Assembly (NCBI GenBank): GCA_012295225.1
Contig: WMKK01000003.1
Coordinates: 62,001 to 126,000 of the forward strand
Source of the DNA: Ostreococcus mediterraneus
Lineage: Eukaryota > Chlorophyta > Mamiellophyceae > Mamiellales > Bathycoccaceae
DNA length: 64,000 nt
Direction: 5' to 3'
The notes below the pieces were generated by a model. It saw nothing but the letters and a program-made list of their open reading frames with translations, was not told where the DNA came from and did no database searches. Made by a program: the position numbers and the translations under genes. This document shows, in pieces, positions 1-9,234 of this stretch (its first letter is position 1; each line of letters starts with the position of its first letter).

Positions 1-282
1 CTCAACTTCTCGCTCCTTGGCCACCTCGAGCATGTCCCGAGAGATATCCATCCCAATCCAATTATGTCCCAACTCACTCAACCGATCGCCCGAAAGCCCC
101 GACCCACACCCGACATCGAGCAACAACTTTGCAATACCGTCATCGGGAAAGTTCAACAGCTCCACCGCGCGCTCGGTGAGTCGCTCTTGAATCTCAACCA
201 CGCGCGAGCTCGTGGTGTACTTGCGCGCCTCGGTGGAGTTGTAGAACACATCCGCGGGAGCGGTGAGCTCGGGGCGAGACAT
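1..282 (-). CDS. BUD23: BUD23-like 18S rRNA (guanine-N7) methyltransferase, N-terminal part
   Basis: SAM-dependent methyltransferase that places m7G on 18S rRNA during small-subunit maturation in the nucleus, working with TRM112 in known systems. The ATG is at 282 and the frame stays open to base 1, so only the first 94 residues are here. The start MSRPELTAPADVFYNSTEA is typical of BUD23/WBSCR22. SAM motif I follows as LLLDVGCGSGLSGDRL, then WIGMDIS with the acidic residue that binds the SAM ribose. The catalytic half and the C-terminus lie outside the window. The gene is divergent from the transporter that starts at 624. The family call rests on the N-terminal signature and motif I only. Confidence 0.85.
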   Translation of the reverse strand, partial: MSRPELTAPADVFYNSTEARKYTTSSRVVEIQERLTERAVELLNFPDDGIAKLLLDVGCGSGLSGDRLSELGHNWIGMDISRDMLEVAKEREVE

Positions 283-623
283 CGCCGCGGTCGACGTGCG
301 CGAGACGCTTCAACCCTTTTTCTCGTCCGTCTGACGTCTGACGTCGACGTCGTCGTCGCCAAGTCGCGCGTCGTCAAGTCGCGCGTCGTCGTCGAGTCGA
401 AGCCACCCGGCGGCGGCTGCGCTCGAGTCCCTCCACTGTCAGGAGTCACGAACGGTCAAATAATCATACTATTTACTCATAGCAAACATCCGGCGACACA
501 CGATGGGTGTTGCGCGCTCTCGTCGCGGCAAAACGCGTCGCCCGGCGACGGCACGAGACGCGCGCGCGCGCGTCGAACGACCGTTCGCGTGCGATCGCGC
601 CTGTGATCGCATCGCCGGTGCAC

Positions 624-1841
624 ATGGTGCGCGCGAAGAGCGGCGAACGCGCGCCGCTGTTACCGACCGGACCGAGCGGGGCTGGCGCTGGTGGTTCCGA
701 GGATGTCGAACGCGGTGATGATGGTTCCGGGGACGTCGAGCGCGGCGATGGCGCGGGGAAGGATATGTCCTCATCGTCGTCGTCGTCGTCCTTTGGCGTC
801 GGCGCGTTGGCTGTGGCGTCGACGGTGATTTGGTTTGCGACGAATATTTCGAATAACATTGCGTTGCAAGATTTTCACGGGGACATGTTGTTCGATTCGG
901 TGGATGTTGAGCCGCGATTGGAAGCGATGACGTTCGTGACGTTGGTGCAAATGGTGTGTGGGGTGGTGATGGCGATGGTGTTGAAGATGTTCGTGCCTGG
1001 TGGCACGGATATCGTGACTTTGCTCAAGGGTGGACTGTCGTCGGCGTTTATTTTCGCGCTCGGCACGTTGCACGGATTTGGATCGTTAGCGACGAATATG
1101 GGGTTTATGTTTGGTAGTGCGTCATTCGTACAAATTATTAAGCTTTTCGAGCCTTGGGAGATGCTCACCATCGATTGCGTGGTGAAGCATTGGCTCGGGA
1201 AGCCCCTGCAGTTGAGCTTGGGCGTGGTGTTGTCCATGGCGATGATCATCTTGAGCGCGGTGTCGTTGTTGGTGGATAAGATGAACGGTGGACAGCTCAT
1301 CGGGGCGGTGTTTGCGGTGTCTTCGGGTTTGATGATCACCTCGCGCATCGTGTTTCAAAAGACTTTTAGGTTGACTGAAGCGAAAACTGGCTTTGCGCAT
1401 TCGCTAGATGAATACCTGCTCATGACGTTCAACGCCTTGCTGGCTCTCTTCGCAGCATTCTTGTGGCAGTTCACCGTATCGCGAACTGCGGCGAATGGCG
1501 TTTTCGTCGATATTGGCGATGTCATCAAGCTCTTCCGTGTCGAACTCATTTTGTTCCATCCGCTGTACAACTTGTTTTCGTTGCTGACGCTGACGTTTGT
1601 GGCGTCCATCACGCACTCGTTATTAAACGTCTCTAAACGCGTCATCGGATTGCTCATCACATTGGCTTGGTTCCATGAAGAAGTCACGCCGAAAATCCTG
1701 TGCAGCGCTGGTGCGGCATTCATCGGAGGGTGTTGGTATACCATAGAAAAGCGCGGCGCGGCTGCGGCTTCCATCGACTCCTCGTGCTGGCGACTGGCCA
1801 TTTTAGAACGTAAACCGCGCAAGACCTCGGCACCACTCTAG
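624..1841 (+). CDS. TPT/nucleotide-sugar-transporter family membrane protein
   Basis: Drug/metabolite-superfamily transporter of the triose-phosphate/nucleotide-sugar group, probably in Golgi or plastid membranes. After a low-complexity head (ERAPLLP, acidic repeats, poly-Ser) there are about nine to ten hydrophobic segments. Two family motifs are visible: SFVQIIKLFEPWEML in the middle, and SITHSLLNVSKRVIG near the C-terminus, the helix with the conserved Lys-Arg pair. An upstream in-frame ATG at 507 adds an Arg-rich stretch that could be a targeting peptide. I prefer 624 because ERAPLLP-type motifs usually sit close to the true N-terminus. The substrate cannot be read from the sequence. Confidence 0.8.
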   Translation: MVRAKSGERAPLLPTGPSGAGAGGSEDVERGDDGSGDVERGDGAGKDMSSSSSSSSFGVGALAVASTVIWFATNISNNIALQDFHGDMLFDSVDVEPRLEAMTFVTLVQMVCGVVMAMVLKMFVPGGTDIVTLLKGGLSSAFIFALGTLHGFGSLATNMGFMFGSASFVQIIKLFEPWEMLTIDCVVKHWLGKPLQLSLGVVLSMAMIILSAVSLLVDKMNGGQLIGAVFAVSSGLMITSRIVFQKTFRLTEAKTGFAHSLDEYLLMTFNALLALFAAFLWQFTVSRTAANGVFVDIGDVIKLFRVELILFHPLYNLFSLLTLTFVASITHSLLNVSKRVIGLLITLAWFHEEVTPKILCSAGAAFIGGCWYTIEKRGAAAASIDSSCWRLAILERKPRKTSAPL

Positions 1842-2073
1842 ATCCCGTAAAACGTAGTATTCGCACACATAGTCATTCTTAGCTGTCGTTTGTGCACGAC
1901 GATTCTTGTTATACGCATTAGTACCAGCACTGGTAACATGAACAATCCGCGGCGGCTTCTCGACGTCACTAGTCGCCTCCCTCTCCCCGTTGCGCACGCA
2001 TTGCGTACGATCCGCTTGCGTTTGGAAATCGCACGCCAAACCACGCACGAGACGCCGCGCATTGGCATCCGCG

Positions 2074-3675
2074 ATGTCCATTGTCGCCGCGGATGACGCG
2101 CTCGACATAGACGCCGCCGACGTTGTGAAATTGATTCTCCAGTTTTGCAAAGAATCCAAACTCAACGAAACGCACGCGGCGCTGAGCGCGGAAACCAACA
2201 CCTCGCTCAACGCGCTGGATGACGTCGAGCAGTTTAAACGCGACATCTTAAGCGGTCGGTGGGATGTCGTGCTGCCAAAGTTGGCGGAACTGCGGTTACC
2301 TAAGAATGTGCTCGAGGACACGTACGAGCACGTGACGCTGGAGATGTGCGAACTGGGTGAGCAAGACACCGCGAGGGCGATATTGAGGCAGTCACACGTC
2401 ATGGGCGTGATGAAAGTTGAGCAGACGAAGCGGTACAGTCGGTTGGAGCATTACGTGAGTGCAAGAAATTTTACGGCGGAGGACGCGTACGGTGGCGTGA
2501 GCAAGGAAAAGCGACGAGGGAAAATTGCCGAGGCGTTGGCGCGCGAGGTGGTAGTCGTGCCGCCTTCGAGATTATTAGCACTCATCGGACAAGCATTAAA
2601 GTGGCAGAAAAGCACGGGAGCGCTGCCGCCTGGCGCGGCGTTTGATTTGTTTCGCGGCCAAGTCGCGACGGAGGAGGACGAAGACGAACAGTGCCCGAGC
2701 GTGGCGCACAAGAGAATCAAGTTTTCCAAGAAATCCTTCCCAGAGTGTGCGTGTTTCAGCCCATGTGGAGGCATGATCGCCACGGGTTCAGCGGATGGTT
2801 TTATTGAGATTTGGGATCCATACAGTGGCAAGTTGAGAAAGGATTTGAAGTACCAGGCGGAGGATGCGTTGATGATGCATGACGACGCTGTATTAGCTTT
2901 GGCGTTTAGTCATGATTCAGAAATGTTAGCATCCGCGTCCCAGGATGGAAAGCTCAAAGTGTGGCGCGTCAGTACTGGGGCGTGTTTGCGACGATTTGAG
3001 AAGGCACATCAAGGGGGCATCACGAGCGTCGCCTTTAGCAAGGATGGTTCACAAGTTGTCTCCGCTTCATTTGATGGTCTTGTGCGTGTGCACGGATTGA
3101 AGAGCGGCAAGCTTCTGAAAGAATTTCGAGGTCATACATCATACGTCAACTCTGTTGCGTACACACCTGATGAAAATGAGATTGTCTCGGCATCGAGTGA
3201 CGGCACGGTAAAAGTTTGGGACGCAAAAACGGCAGAGTGCAAATGCACATTCAAACCTCCGCCGCCCGTGAAACCCAATGTCGACGAAGAAGAGGACGCA
3301 TATCAAACGGGTACAATTCCAGCCGTCGTATCTGTTGTCCCGCATCCCATGAACGACGCGCAAATCATAGTGACATCAAAGTCGAACGCCGTCGTGATAT
3401 GCACGCTCGCCGGGGACGTCGTGGAGACGTATTGGACTAACAAAACTGCCCTCCCGCACACAATAGTAGCATCTACGCCCTCTCCACGCGGCGAATGGAT
3501 TTACGCCGTGAGCGAAATTGGTGAACTCTACTGCTTCAGCACGGTGACGAAGAACCTCGAATCCACCGTGTTTGACTGCCACGAAAGCGCCACGTTGGGC
3601 GTCGCGCACCATCCCCGTCGCAACCTCCTCGCCACGTTCTCCGGTATTGGTGAACTGAAAACTTGGAAACCATAG
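2074..3675 (+). CDS. SMU1: SMU1, WD40 spliceosomal protein
   Basis: SMU1 is a spliceosomal B-complex protein acting with RED/IK in the nucleus. From the ATG at 2074 the protein has about 533 residues, near the usual 510-520. An N-terminal LisH (VVKLILQFCKESKLNETHAAL) is followed by a CTLH region (VEQFKRDILSGRWDVVLPKL). A conserved linker ends in KFSKKSFPE, and about seven WD repeats follow from residue 220 (for example MIATGSADGFIEIWDP, LASASQDGKLKVWRV, IVSASSDGTVKVWDA). A further in-frame ATG at 1990 would add Arg-rich residues unlike the family, so I reject it. Order and length match SMU1 end to end. Confidence 0.95.
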   Translation: MSIVAADDALDIDAADVVKLILQFCKESKLNETHAALSAETNTSLNALDDVEQFKRDILSGRWDVVLPKLAELRLPKNVLEDTYEHVTLEMCELGEQDTARAILRQSHVMGVMKVEQTKRYSRLEHYVSARNFTAEDAYGGVSKEKRRGKIAEALAREVVVVPPSRLLALIGQALKWQKSTGALPPGAAFDLFRGQVATEEDEDEQCPSVAHKRIKFSKKSFPECACFSPCGGMIATGSADGFIEIWDPYSGKLRKDLKYQAEDALMMHDDAVLALAFSHDSEMLASASQDGKLKVWRVSTGACLRRFEKAHQGGITSVAFSKDGSQVVSASFDGLVRVHGLKSGKLLKEFRGHTSYVNSVAYTPDENEIVSASSDGTVKVWDAKTAECKCTFKPPPPVKPNVDEEEDAYQTGTIPAVVSVVPHPMNDAQIIVTSKSNAVVICTLAGDVVETYWTNKTALPHTIVASTPSPRGEWIYAVSEIGELYCFSTVTKNLESTVFDCHESATLGVAHHPRRNLLATFSGIGELKTWKP

Positions 3676-3893
3676 TCTTTAATAATCAAACCAGCCTAGT
3701 GTTTTGTTTTAAATCTGCGTTCACTTTTCGTCGCTCGAAAGCGAGAAAACATCGCGCGTCCCGCCTCGTCGCATCGAAAAACAATATAATCAGCAACCAC
3801 ACCACCACCTCCACACAACTGCGCACCTCGCCGTTCGCGCGAGCGCACGCGCGCGCCTCGTCAAAACGCAGCAATAGCTCCGTACGCGTAGAC

Positions 3894-4739
3894 ATGTACG
3901 CCCCTCCGCCCGCCCCGTCGTCGTTCCGTCGCGCAAACACCGACGAAGTGGCGCGCAAGCTCAATCGCATGTACAAGCACTCGAGCAAACGCACCCGCAT
4001 AGGCGTCTCCGTAAGCGCCGTGTGCGCGATTTTATGCGTCATGAAGTTCTTGATTACCGATCACGACGTGCTCTTCTTAATAGCCGAGTTCGTGCACTGC
4101 GTGGGGATTGGTTTTCTGGCGTACAAGTTGATTAAGCATGAGAACTGCGCCGGAGTGAGCTTGAAGTCGCAGCAGCTCACGGCGATGTTTTTAGGCATAC
4201 GTTTGTACTGTTCGTTGGTGATGGAATACGACTGGCACACGTTATTAGATGCACTTACGCTTGTTGCGACGCTGTGGGTGTGTAAGACGATGCAGACGAC
4301 AACGAGGGCGACGTATACGGCGGCGTTGGATGAAACGCCATTGGCGCTCGTCGTCGGGCCGTGCGTGGCCTTGGCTATCATTGCGCATCCAACGACGAGA
4401 CATGCGTGGATTAATCGCGTAGCGTGGGCCACATGCGTGTATTTGGAAGCTGTGAGTGTGTTGCCGCAGTTGAGGATGATGCAAAAAGCGCGAGTGGTGG
4501 AGAGGTTTACGGCCAACTATGTCTTTGCGCTCGGCGTGGCGCGATTTTTTTCGTGTGCGCACTGGATTTTGCAAGTATTCGAAGGCACGTCGTACTTGCA
4601 AACCGCGCTCGGGAAAGGAATTTGGCCCTTGATGGTTTTAACGTCCGAGGTTGTTCAAACGGGGATTTTAGCTGACTTTTGTTACTATTACATTCAGTCT
4701 TGGGCGACTGGTGAGTCGAGCATGACGCTTCCGGTGTAG
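3894..4739 (+). CDS. ERD2/KDEL-receptor-like membrane protein
   Basis: Seven-helix protein of the ER-lumen-protein-retaining-receptor family, which retrieves HDEL/KDEL cargo from the Golgi. About 281 residues from the ATG at 3894. Family features are HENCAGVSLKSQQL after the first helices, a YLEAVSVLPQLRMM segment (the classic YLESVAILPQL helix), NYVFALGVARFF, and a final FCYYYIQSW helix. It is longer than canonical ERD2 (about 215 residues) because of an N-terminal stretch of about 50 residues with a basic patch (RTRIGVS). Plants have longer ERD2-related proteins of this shape whose cargo role is unclear, so receptor function is inference. Confidence 0.88.
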   Translation: MYAPPPAPSSFRRANTDEVARKLNRMYKHSSKRTRIGVSVSAVCAILCVMKFLITDHDVLFLIAEFVHCVGIGFLAYKLIKHENCAGVSLKSQQLTAMFLGIRLYCSLVMEYDWHTLLDALTLVATLWVCKTMQTTTRATYTAALDETPLALVVGPCVALAIIAHPTTRHAWINRVAWATCVYLEAVSVLPQLRMMQKARVVERFTANYVFALGVARFFSCAHWILQVFEGTSYLQTALGKGIWPLMVLTSEVVQTGILADFCYYYIQSWATGESSMTLPV

Positions 4740-4804
4740 TAGCGGGAAATTGTTGAACGCCGTATTCTTGAATTATACAATAAATACACATTACACAACG
4801 AAAA

Positions 4805-5812
4805 TCACTGCGCATCGTGATAATTCACCACGATCAAGTGCGCGTTCGGGGCGACTTGAGCCAGAGCTAAACGCACCGTGCACTCGTACTTTACGGGGGC
4901 GCCGTGAAGTTCGGTTAAGACGACGCGCTCGATGCTCGCTAAATCTTTACCTCGAGCCACCATTCGCGCGGTTAAACACTGAAACGGCGACATGCTAGGA
5001 TTATACGCCGCACTCTCCAACGACCATCCTCTGAATTCTTCGCCGCAACTCGTGCGTGCGCAAATTCCAGCCGGAGATTTGGAATACGGCGCGTACGCCT
5101 TGGCAAACGCTGAGTGACTCTGTTCTGTGAGTGCGCGAAGCGATGCGTTCGATTCCAGGATTTCATCTACACGTCTCGGCACCGCATCTTCGGGAATACC
5201 ATCACCACTTATACATGCACGCATGTCCCACACCGTCACGCCATCTCGTACGTTAGAGGAACGCTCCTCCAACAGCAATCCTTCGCGAGACGCCGAAGTT
5301 TCGTCGAGCAAATCCAACGGCCCAAACGAATGTGGCAATAATTCTGCTAATGTCCACGAACCACTCGGCATGACGCATCGTAATTCACTTGCATCCCGTA
5401 ATTCATTCATAAATTGTCTACAGTGTCCACAGGGGGCCGCCGTCGTCGATATCATGACAATCTTTCGCTCGTCGCTCGCCATGGCGGTGACGAGCGCAAA
5501 CTGCTCGGCGTGAATGGAATGATTCAATGGCACCGCGTTGAGCTCGACGTTAACTCCCAAGTATACCGCACCAGACGCACCAAGAGCAGCGGCACCGACG
5601 TTAAATCCACTTGTCGGCGGTCGCGCGTGCGCTTTGACGCACTCCACGATGGTTTGAAGCACGTCCCCGAGCGAGGTGGCGCCGTCGGCAGCCTGAAGTT
5701 CGGCGAGTTCTTGGGCGGTGATGACAAAGTCGCCGCGAGTCACCGCGATGGCGACGGCGCGGGCGACAGCGGATGTCGCGTTCATGGGTTGTCGCGTGCG
5801 TGCGTCTGTCAA
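4805..5812 (-). CDS. CDA: Cytidine deaminase, two-domain dimeric type
   Basis: Deaminates cytidine and deoxycytidine to uridine forms in pyrimidine salvage. The protein has 335 residues, close to the two-domain E. coli/plant type and well above the tetrameric type (about 135). The first domain carries the zinc and catalytic motifs HAEQ (zinc His, proton-shuttle Glu) and PCGHCRQ (two zinc Cys), plus the substrate loop FNVGAAALGASG. The second domain (from about residue 190) keeps YAPYSKSPAGICARTSCGE but lacks the zinc ligands, as expected for the pseudo-catalytic half. A second in-frame Met at residue 10 could be the real start. It converges on the ERD2-like gene, about 65 bp away. Confidence 0.95.
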   Translation of the reverse strand: MTDARTRQPMNATSAVARAVAIAVTRGDFVITAQELAELQAADGATSLGDVLQTIVECVKAHARPPTSGFNVGAAALGASGAVYLGVNVELNAVPLNHSIHAEQFALVTAMASDERKIVMISTTAAPCGHCRQFMNELRDASELRCVMPSGSWTLAELLPHSFGPLDLLDETSASREGLLLEERSSNVRDGVTVWDMRACISGDGIPEDAVPRRVDEILESNASLRALTEQSHSAFAKAYAPYSKSPAGICARTSCGEEFRGWSLESAAYNPSMSPFQCLTARMVARGKDLASIERVVLTELHGAPVKYECTVRLALAQVAPNAHLIVVNYHDAQ

Positions 5813-5985
5813 CGTTGAGTTTGGCGCGCGCGCTTATGACGATAGCTCGTTTTTTTTTTTGAAAAGTGGATAAACAAAGCTCGGGACAGCGAGGCACTCA
5901 CTATTGAGAGAATAGGTGGCAAACGTGCGTGGCTTTTGAGCGAATGGCGCGAATTTGTTATTGAATCTCTTTCTCTACTATGTTT

Positions 5986-7290
5986 TTACTCTTGGGCGGG
6001 CGCTTCCGCGGCGGCTTCGGGCTCCACGGGCGCCGACTTCTTGGTGGCGTTGACGAGATTCTCCCCGCCTTGCACAACCTTCATGGACACAATCATGTCG
6101 TCAACCTTGAGATCGCGCAAGAGCTCTTGGTTTTCGATGACGTAGCCGAAAGTTGAGTAGCGACCATCCAAAATGTTCGTACCGGACGGCGTGAGCTCGG
6201 CCTCGCGAAGGAGGAAGAAGAACTGGGACGAAGCACTGTTCGGCTCAGATTCACGGCGAGCCATGGAAAGCGTACCGAAGGCGTTGAACGGCAACACCGG
6301 TTGCGCGCGGTAGCGACCGAGATCTTCGAGCGTAAACTCGTACTCCGGAACCTTGTCGCCTTGGACCATAATCTCTAACGGCAAGGTGCGTTCCTTGCCA
6401 TCAATTTGGAAGCCATCACCCTTCTTCGGCTTACCGCTTTGCACGACGAAACCGTCAGAGCGCTGGATTTCCATGTTGTCATAGAAACCTTGGTTGATCA
6501 AGTCAACAAAGTTACCAGACGTCACCGGGGCGTTATAGCCATCGACGACGATGGTCATGACACCGCCGTTGGTGTTGGCGTTATCCTTGATGCGCACAGT
6601 CATGTCAACAGTCGCGCGACCCTTCAAAAGCGGTCTGTCCGCGAATTGAGTCGGGACTTCGTACGGGAAGCCACTAATCATGTCTTCCTCAATGCGTCCG
6701 ACCAAGGCGAGGGCCTTTTGTTGCTGGAGAGGCACCTCTTGCTTGTCCTTTTGCTGGACGACGACTTGGAAATCCGTCAACACGCTTTCGAGCTCCTTCA
6801 ACGCCTTTTCGCCATCAGCCTTCTTTTCCGGCGCCAAGTCGGCGACGATCTTGTCTTTCTGCTCCTTCACAATCTTCAACGATCCGTTCACGCTCGATTC
6901 AACACCGCTGAATTTCACGCCCGGCACGCGCAAGTCGTCGCTAATCGATTCCAACTTCTTCTGAATCGCGCGAATCGCCTTGTTTTCCACCGGCAACGCG
7001 TTACGCAACAATGCCTTTGCATTTGTAATCGGATTTGCCTCCAAACCTGCGAGTTCGGTGATCATTTGCGGCGCCGGCGCCGCGAACGCTTCGAACGTCG
7101 GCGCCGCGACGCACGCGCTCGCCGCGATCGCCATCAAACCCTTCGCAAACGCGCTCGCCTTGCGTTCACCATCCTCAGACGCGCTCGCATTCGATCTCAC
7201 AGTTCTTTGCACGCGCTTCGTCGCCTTGGACGACGCCGCAGACGCGCGCACAGGCGCGCACAGGCGCGTGCTCATGCATGACGTCGACAT
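5986..7290 (-). CDS. CYP38: CYP38/TLP40-like thylakoid-lumen cyclophilin
   Basis: Lumenal immunophilin needed for photosystem II assembly in plants. About 434 residues, normal for the family. The N-terminus is Ser/Arg/Ala-rich (plastid transit), followed by a hydrophobic thylakoid-transfer segment (GLMAIAASACVAAPTFEAFA) ending in an AFA-type processing site. The helical N-domain covers about residues 75-200 (ITNAKALLRNALPVENKAIR). The cyclophilin-fold domain starts near residue 225 (ATVDMTVRIKD) with YNAPVTSGNFVDLINQGFYD and FGTLSMARRE. As in known CYP38, several catalytic cyclophilin residues are replaced, so isomerase activity is doubtful and the role is probably chaperone-like. Confidence 0.93.
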   Translation of the reverse strand: MSTSCMSTRLCAPVRASAASSKATKRVQRTVRSNASASEDGERKASAFAKGLMAIAASACVAAPTFEAFAAPAPQMITELAGLEANPITNAKALLRNALPVENKAIRAIQKKLESISDDLRVPGVKFSGVESSVNGSLKIVKEQKDKIVADLAPEKKADGEKALKELESVLTDFQVVVQQKDKQEVPLQQQKALALVGRIEEDMISGFPYEVPTQFADRPLLKGRATVDMTVRIKDNANTNGGVMTIVVDGYNAPVTSGNFVDLINQGFYDNMEIQRSDGFVVQSGKPKKGDGFQIDGKERTLPLEIMVQGDKVPEYEFTLEDLGRYRAQPVLPFNAFGTLSMARRESEPNSASSQFFFLLREAELTPSGTNILDGRYSTFGYVIENQELLRDLKVDDMIVSMKVVQGGENLVNATKKSAPVEPEAAAEAPAQE

Positions 7291-7551
7291 GTTATCCTTC
7301 GTCGGTCACGTCGCGTTCAACGGACGAGTGAAGGCGCGAAAGACTGCGTGTGCGTCTCGGGCGCGCGCGCGAGGTTGGTGGTATTAGACACTAACGATCG
7401 AGCGTTCGTGCGTGAACGTGAACGTTCGCGCGCGGTGGTATGCGGGCGACACAACGCGCATAATCGCCCGTGGACCGAGGTGGGTTCAGGATGCTTTTTC
7501 CACTTTTTGGGACATTTTGTGACATTCTCATTCGTACAACACCGCGCGCGT

Positions 7552-8355
7552 TCATCGCGTGCGACTTCTATAGCTTCTATGTGCTCTAAATTTCGCGTAT
7601 TCATCGCCGGCGCGCGAGTCATCGGTGATGCGCGAACCGAGACCCGGTCGAGCGGCGGCGTCGTAGCCGCTTTGGATGGGCTCCGCGTTCGCAGCCGCGG
7701 GCGTATTCGTCGCCGCGAGAGACGGTGCGTTCGGTCGAGGCAAAATATAAGTTTCCATGATCTTCCGTGCACTCGTTCCAGCGTCGTAGCCGGATAAATC
7801 GCGCTCGAAACGCGCGAATCGCGCCTCGATGTAGGCGCGAGGCCGAACATCCGGCGCAGTCGCGCGCGGTTCTATGGGCGCGTACACCCCTAGCACCCCA
7901 ATATTCGCCCGACGCACGAGCTCGGGAATGCAACCAACCGATAGCATCGCCCTCGCTCGATGGTTCTCGGCATCTCGAGACGCCGCGCTCGCGTACGCGT
8001 CGCCCACGCGCCACGCCGACGACGTCGACGCTCCGACGTCGTCACCCTCCAGTTGAATCTCGCTCGCGTCTCTCCATCGCAGTTGCGCGCGCCACGCCGG
8101 CGGTGCGGGCGACGATAACGGTGGTGGCGGCGGTACCCACACCGTCCGCCCCGCGTCGCCGTCGCCGTCGCCGTCGCGCGCCGCGCCGTCATCTAACCCC
8201 GCGGGTGGTTGGTTCACCACCGCGCCCGCCAACAACGCCGCCGCGCGTCGCCGCGCCTCCTCCACCATCGCCGACGCGTCGACGACCGCACCGTCGTTGG
8301 CGTCATCGTCGTCGCGCGCGCCCGCGCCGTCATCGCCCGGCGGCGCGCCGCGCAT
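7552..8355 (-). CDS. Unknown protein, Pro/Ala/Asp-rich, possibly splicing-related
   Basis: Not recognised with confidence. From the ATG at 8355 it has about 267 residues; an in-frame ATG at 8520 would overlap the divergent gene that starts at 8387. An Asp/Ala-rich first third is followed by a proline run (WVPPPPPLSSPAPP), then a better-structured part (IPELVRRANIGVLGVYAPIEP; RFERDLSGYDAGTSARKIM) and a tail ending GLGSRITDDSRAGDEYAKF then Arg/Ser residues. A final D-x-Y-x-x-F-R / R-S-Y-R-S-R pattern recalls the tails of some SURP/G-patch splicing proteins, but I see no SURP or G-patch domain. The composition fits a real nuclear protein rather than a shadow frame. Confidence 0.5.
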   Translation of the reverse strand: MRGAPPGDDGAGARDDDDANDGAVVDASAMVEEARRRAAALLAGAVVNQPPAGLDDGAARDGDGDGDAGRTVWVPPPPPLSSPAPPAWRAQLRWRDASEIQLEGDDVGASTSSAWRVGDAYASAASRDAENHRARAMLSVGCIPELVRRANIGVLGVYAPIEPRATAPDVRPRAYIEARFARFERDLSGYDAGTSARKIMETYILPRPNAPSLAATNTPAAANAEPIQSGYDAAARPGLGSRITDDSRAGDEYAKFRAHRSYRSRTR

Positions 8356-8386
8356 GCGCTCGACGATGATGCGATGCGACGTCACA

Positions 8387-9163
8387 ATGGCGCTCGCGTC
8401 GTCATCACGCCTCGCGAACGTCGACGTCCGCGTGCCGCCAGCGCCAGCGCCATCGCCGCGACGCGCGCGCGCACACGCACCGCGCGCGCGCGCCGTGGTC
8501 GCCATGGCGGGCCCGCCCATGCCCGCGCGCGCGCTCGGGCACGTGATTCAGGGCGACGATGCGAGCGCGGTGCGATTGGAATTTTGGCTCGATTACGCGT
8601 GCCCATTTAGCGGTCGTTTTTGGCGCCACGTGCGCTCGGGAGCGGCGAAATACGGCGACAAGGTGCAATTGGTGTGTTACCATCAAGTGCAGCCGTGGCA
8701 CTTTCAATCCACGCTCGCGCACGAGGTGGCGTTGGCGTTTTGCCGGGTGAAGGGCGAGGGGGCGTTTGTGAGTTTTAGCGATGCGTTGTTCGATGCGGAC
8801 ACCCAGAGCGCGTGTATGACGGATGTCGAGGTGGAAAATAAGACCAAGATGGACATTTATGATTCGTTGATTGAGGTTGGGCGAAAGGCTGGGGGGTCGT
8901 TGCGCGTCACGGATGAGGACGAGGTAAAGGTACGCGAGATACTCGGCTTGGACGCCGCGGCGTTGAAGCGAGGGGAGAAGAATCCCGGCAATCTAGTCAC
9001 GCAAGAGCTGAAGTTTTACATCAAGTTGGGTCGTCAGACTGGTGTGCACGTATCGCCGTCGACGTATTTACACGGTCTTGCGGTGGACTCGTCGTCGAGT
9101 TGGCGCGACGACGAATGGCACGAATTCTTTGACCGACACTTGGCGGCAGCCGCGGCAAACTAG
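8387..9163 (+). CDS. DsbA-fold thioredoxin-like protein, probably organellar
   Basis: Thioredoxin-superfamily protein of the DsbA/2-hydroxychromene-isomerase fold. Read from ATG 8387, the first 45 residues are Ala/Ser/Arg/Pro-rich and look like an organellar transit peptide. The core begins RLEFWLDYACPFSGRFWRHV. The usual CxxC has become CPFS, keeping one Cys, as in a plant DsbA-like subgroup and many glutathione-linked relatives. TGVHVSPSTYLHGL is the conserved cis-Pro region. A single Cys argues against a classic disulfide oxidase and for a glutathione-dependent or non-redox role. Upstream in-frame ATGs at 8297-8369 exist, but 8387 leaves about 30 bp from the divergent gene at 8355. Confidence 0.78.
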   Translation: MALASSSRLANVDVRVPPAPAPSPRRARAHAPRARAVVAMAGPPMPARALGHVIQGDDASAVRLEFWLDYACPFSGRFWRHVRSGAAKYGDKVQLVCYHQVQPWHFQSTLAHEVALAFCRVKGEGAFVSFSDALFDADTQSACMTDVEVENKTKMDIYDSLIEVGRKAGGSLRVTDEDEVKVREILGLDAAALKRGEKNPGNLVTQELKFYIKLGRQTGVHVSPSTYLHGLAVDSSSSWRDDEWHEFFDRHLAAAAAN

Positions 9164-9234
9164 CGACATTAATACATTGAAGCACATTAAAATGAATTCT
9201 GCTACGTGACGTTACAATGCTTAATAGTGATCTT

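Noticed and set aside
6406-7281. Plus-strand frame inside CYP38
   Set aside because: Shadow of the minus-strand gene; no start context or homology.
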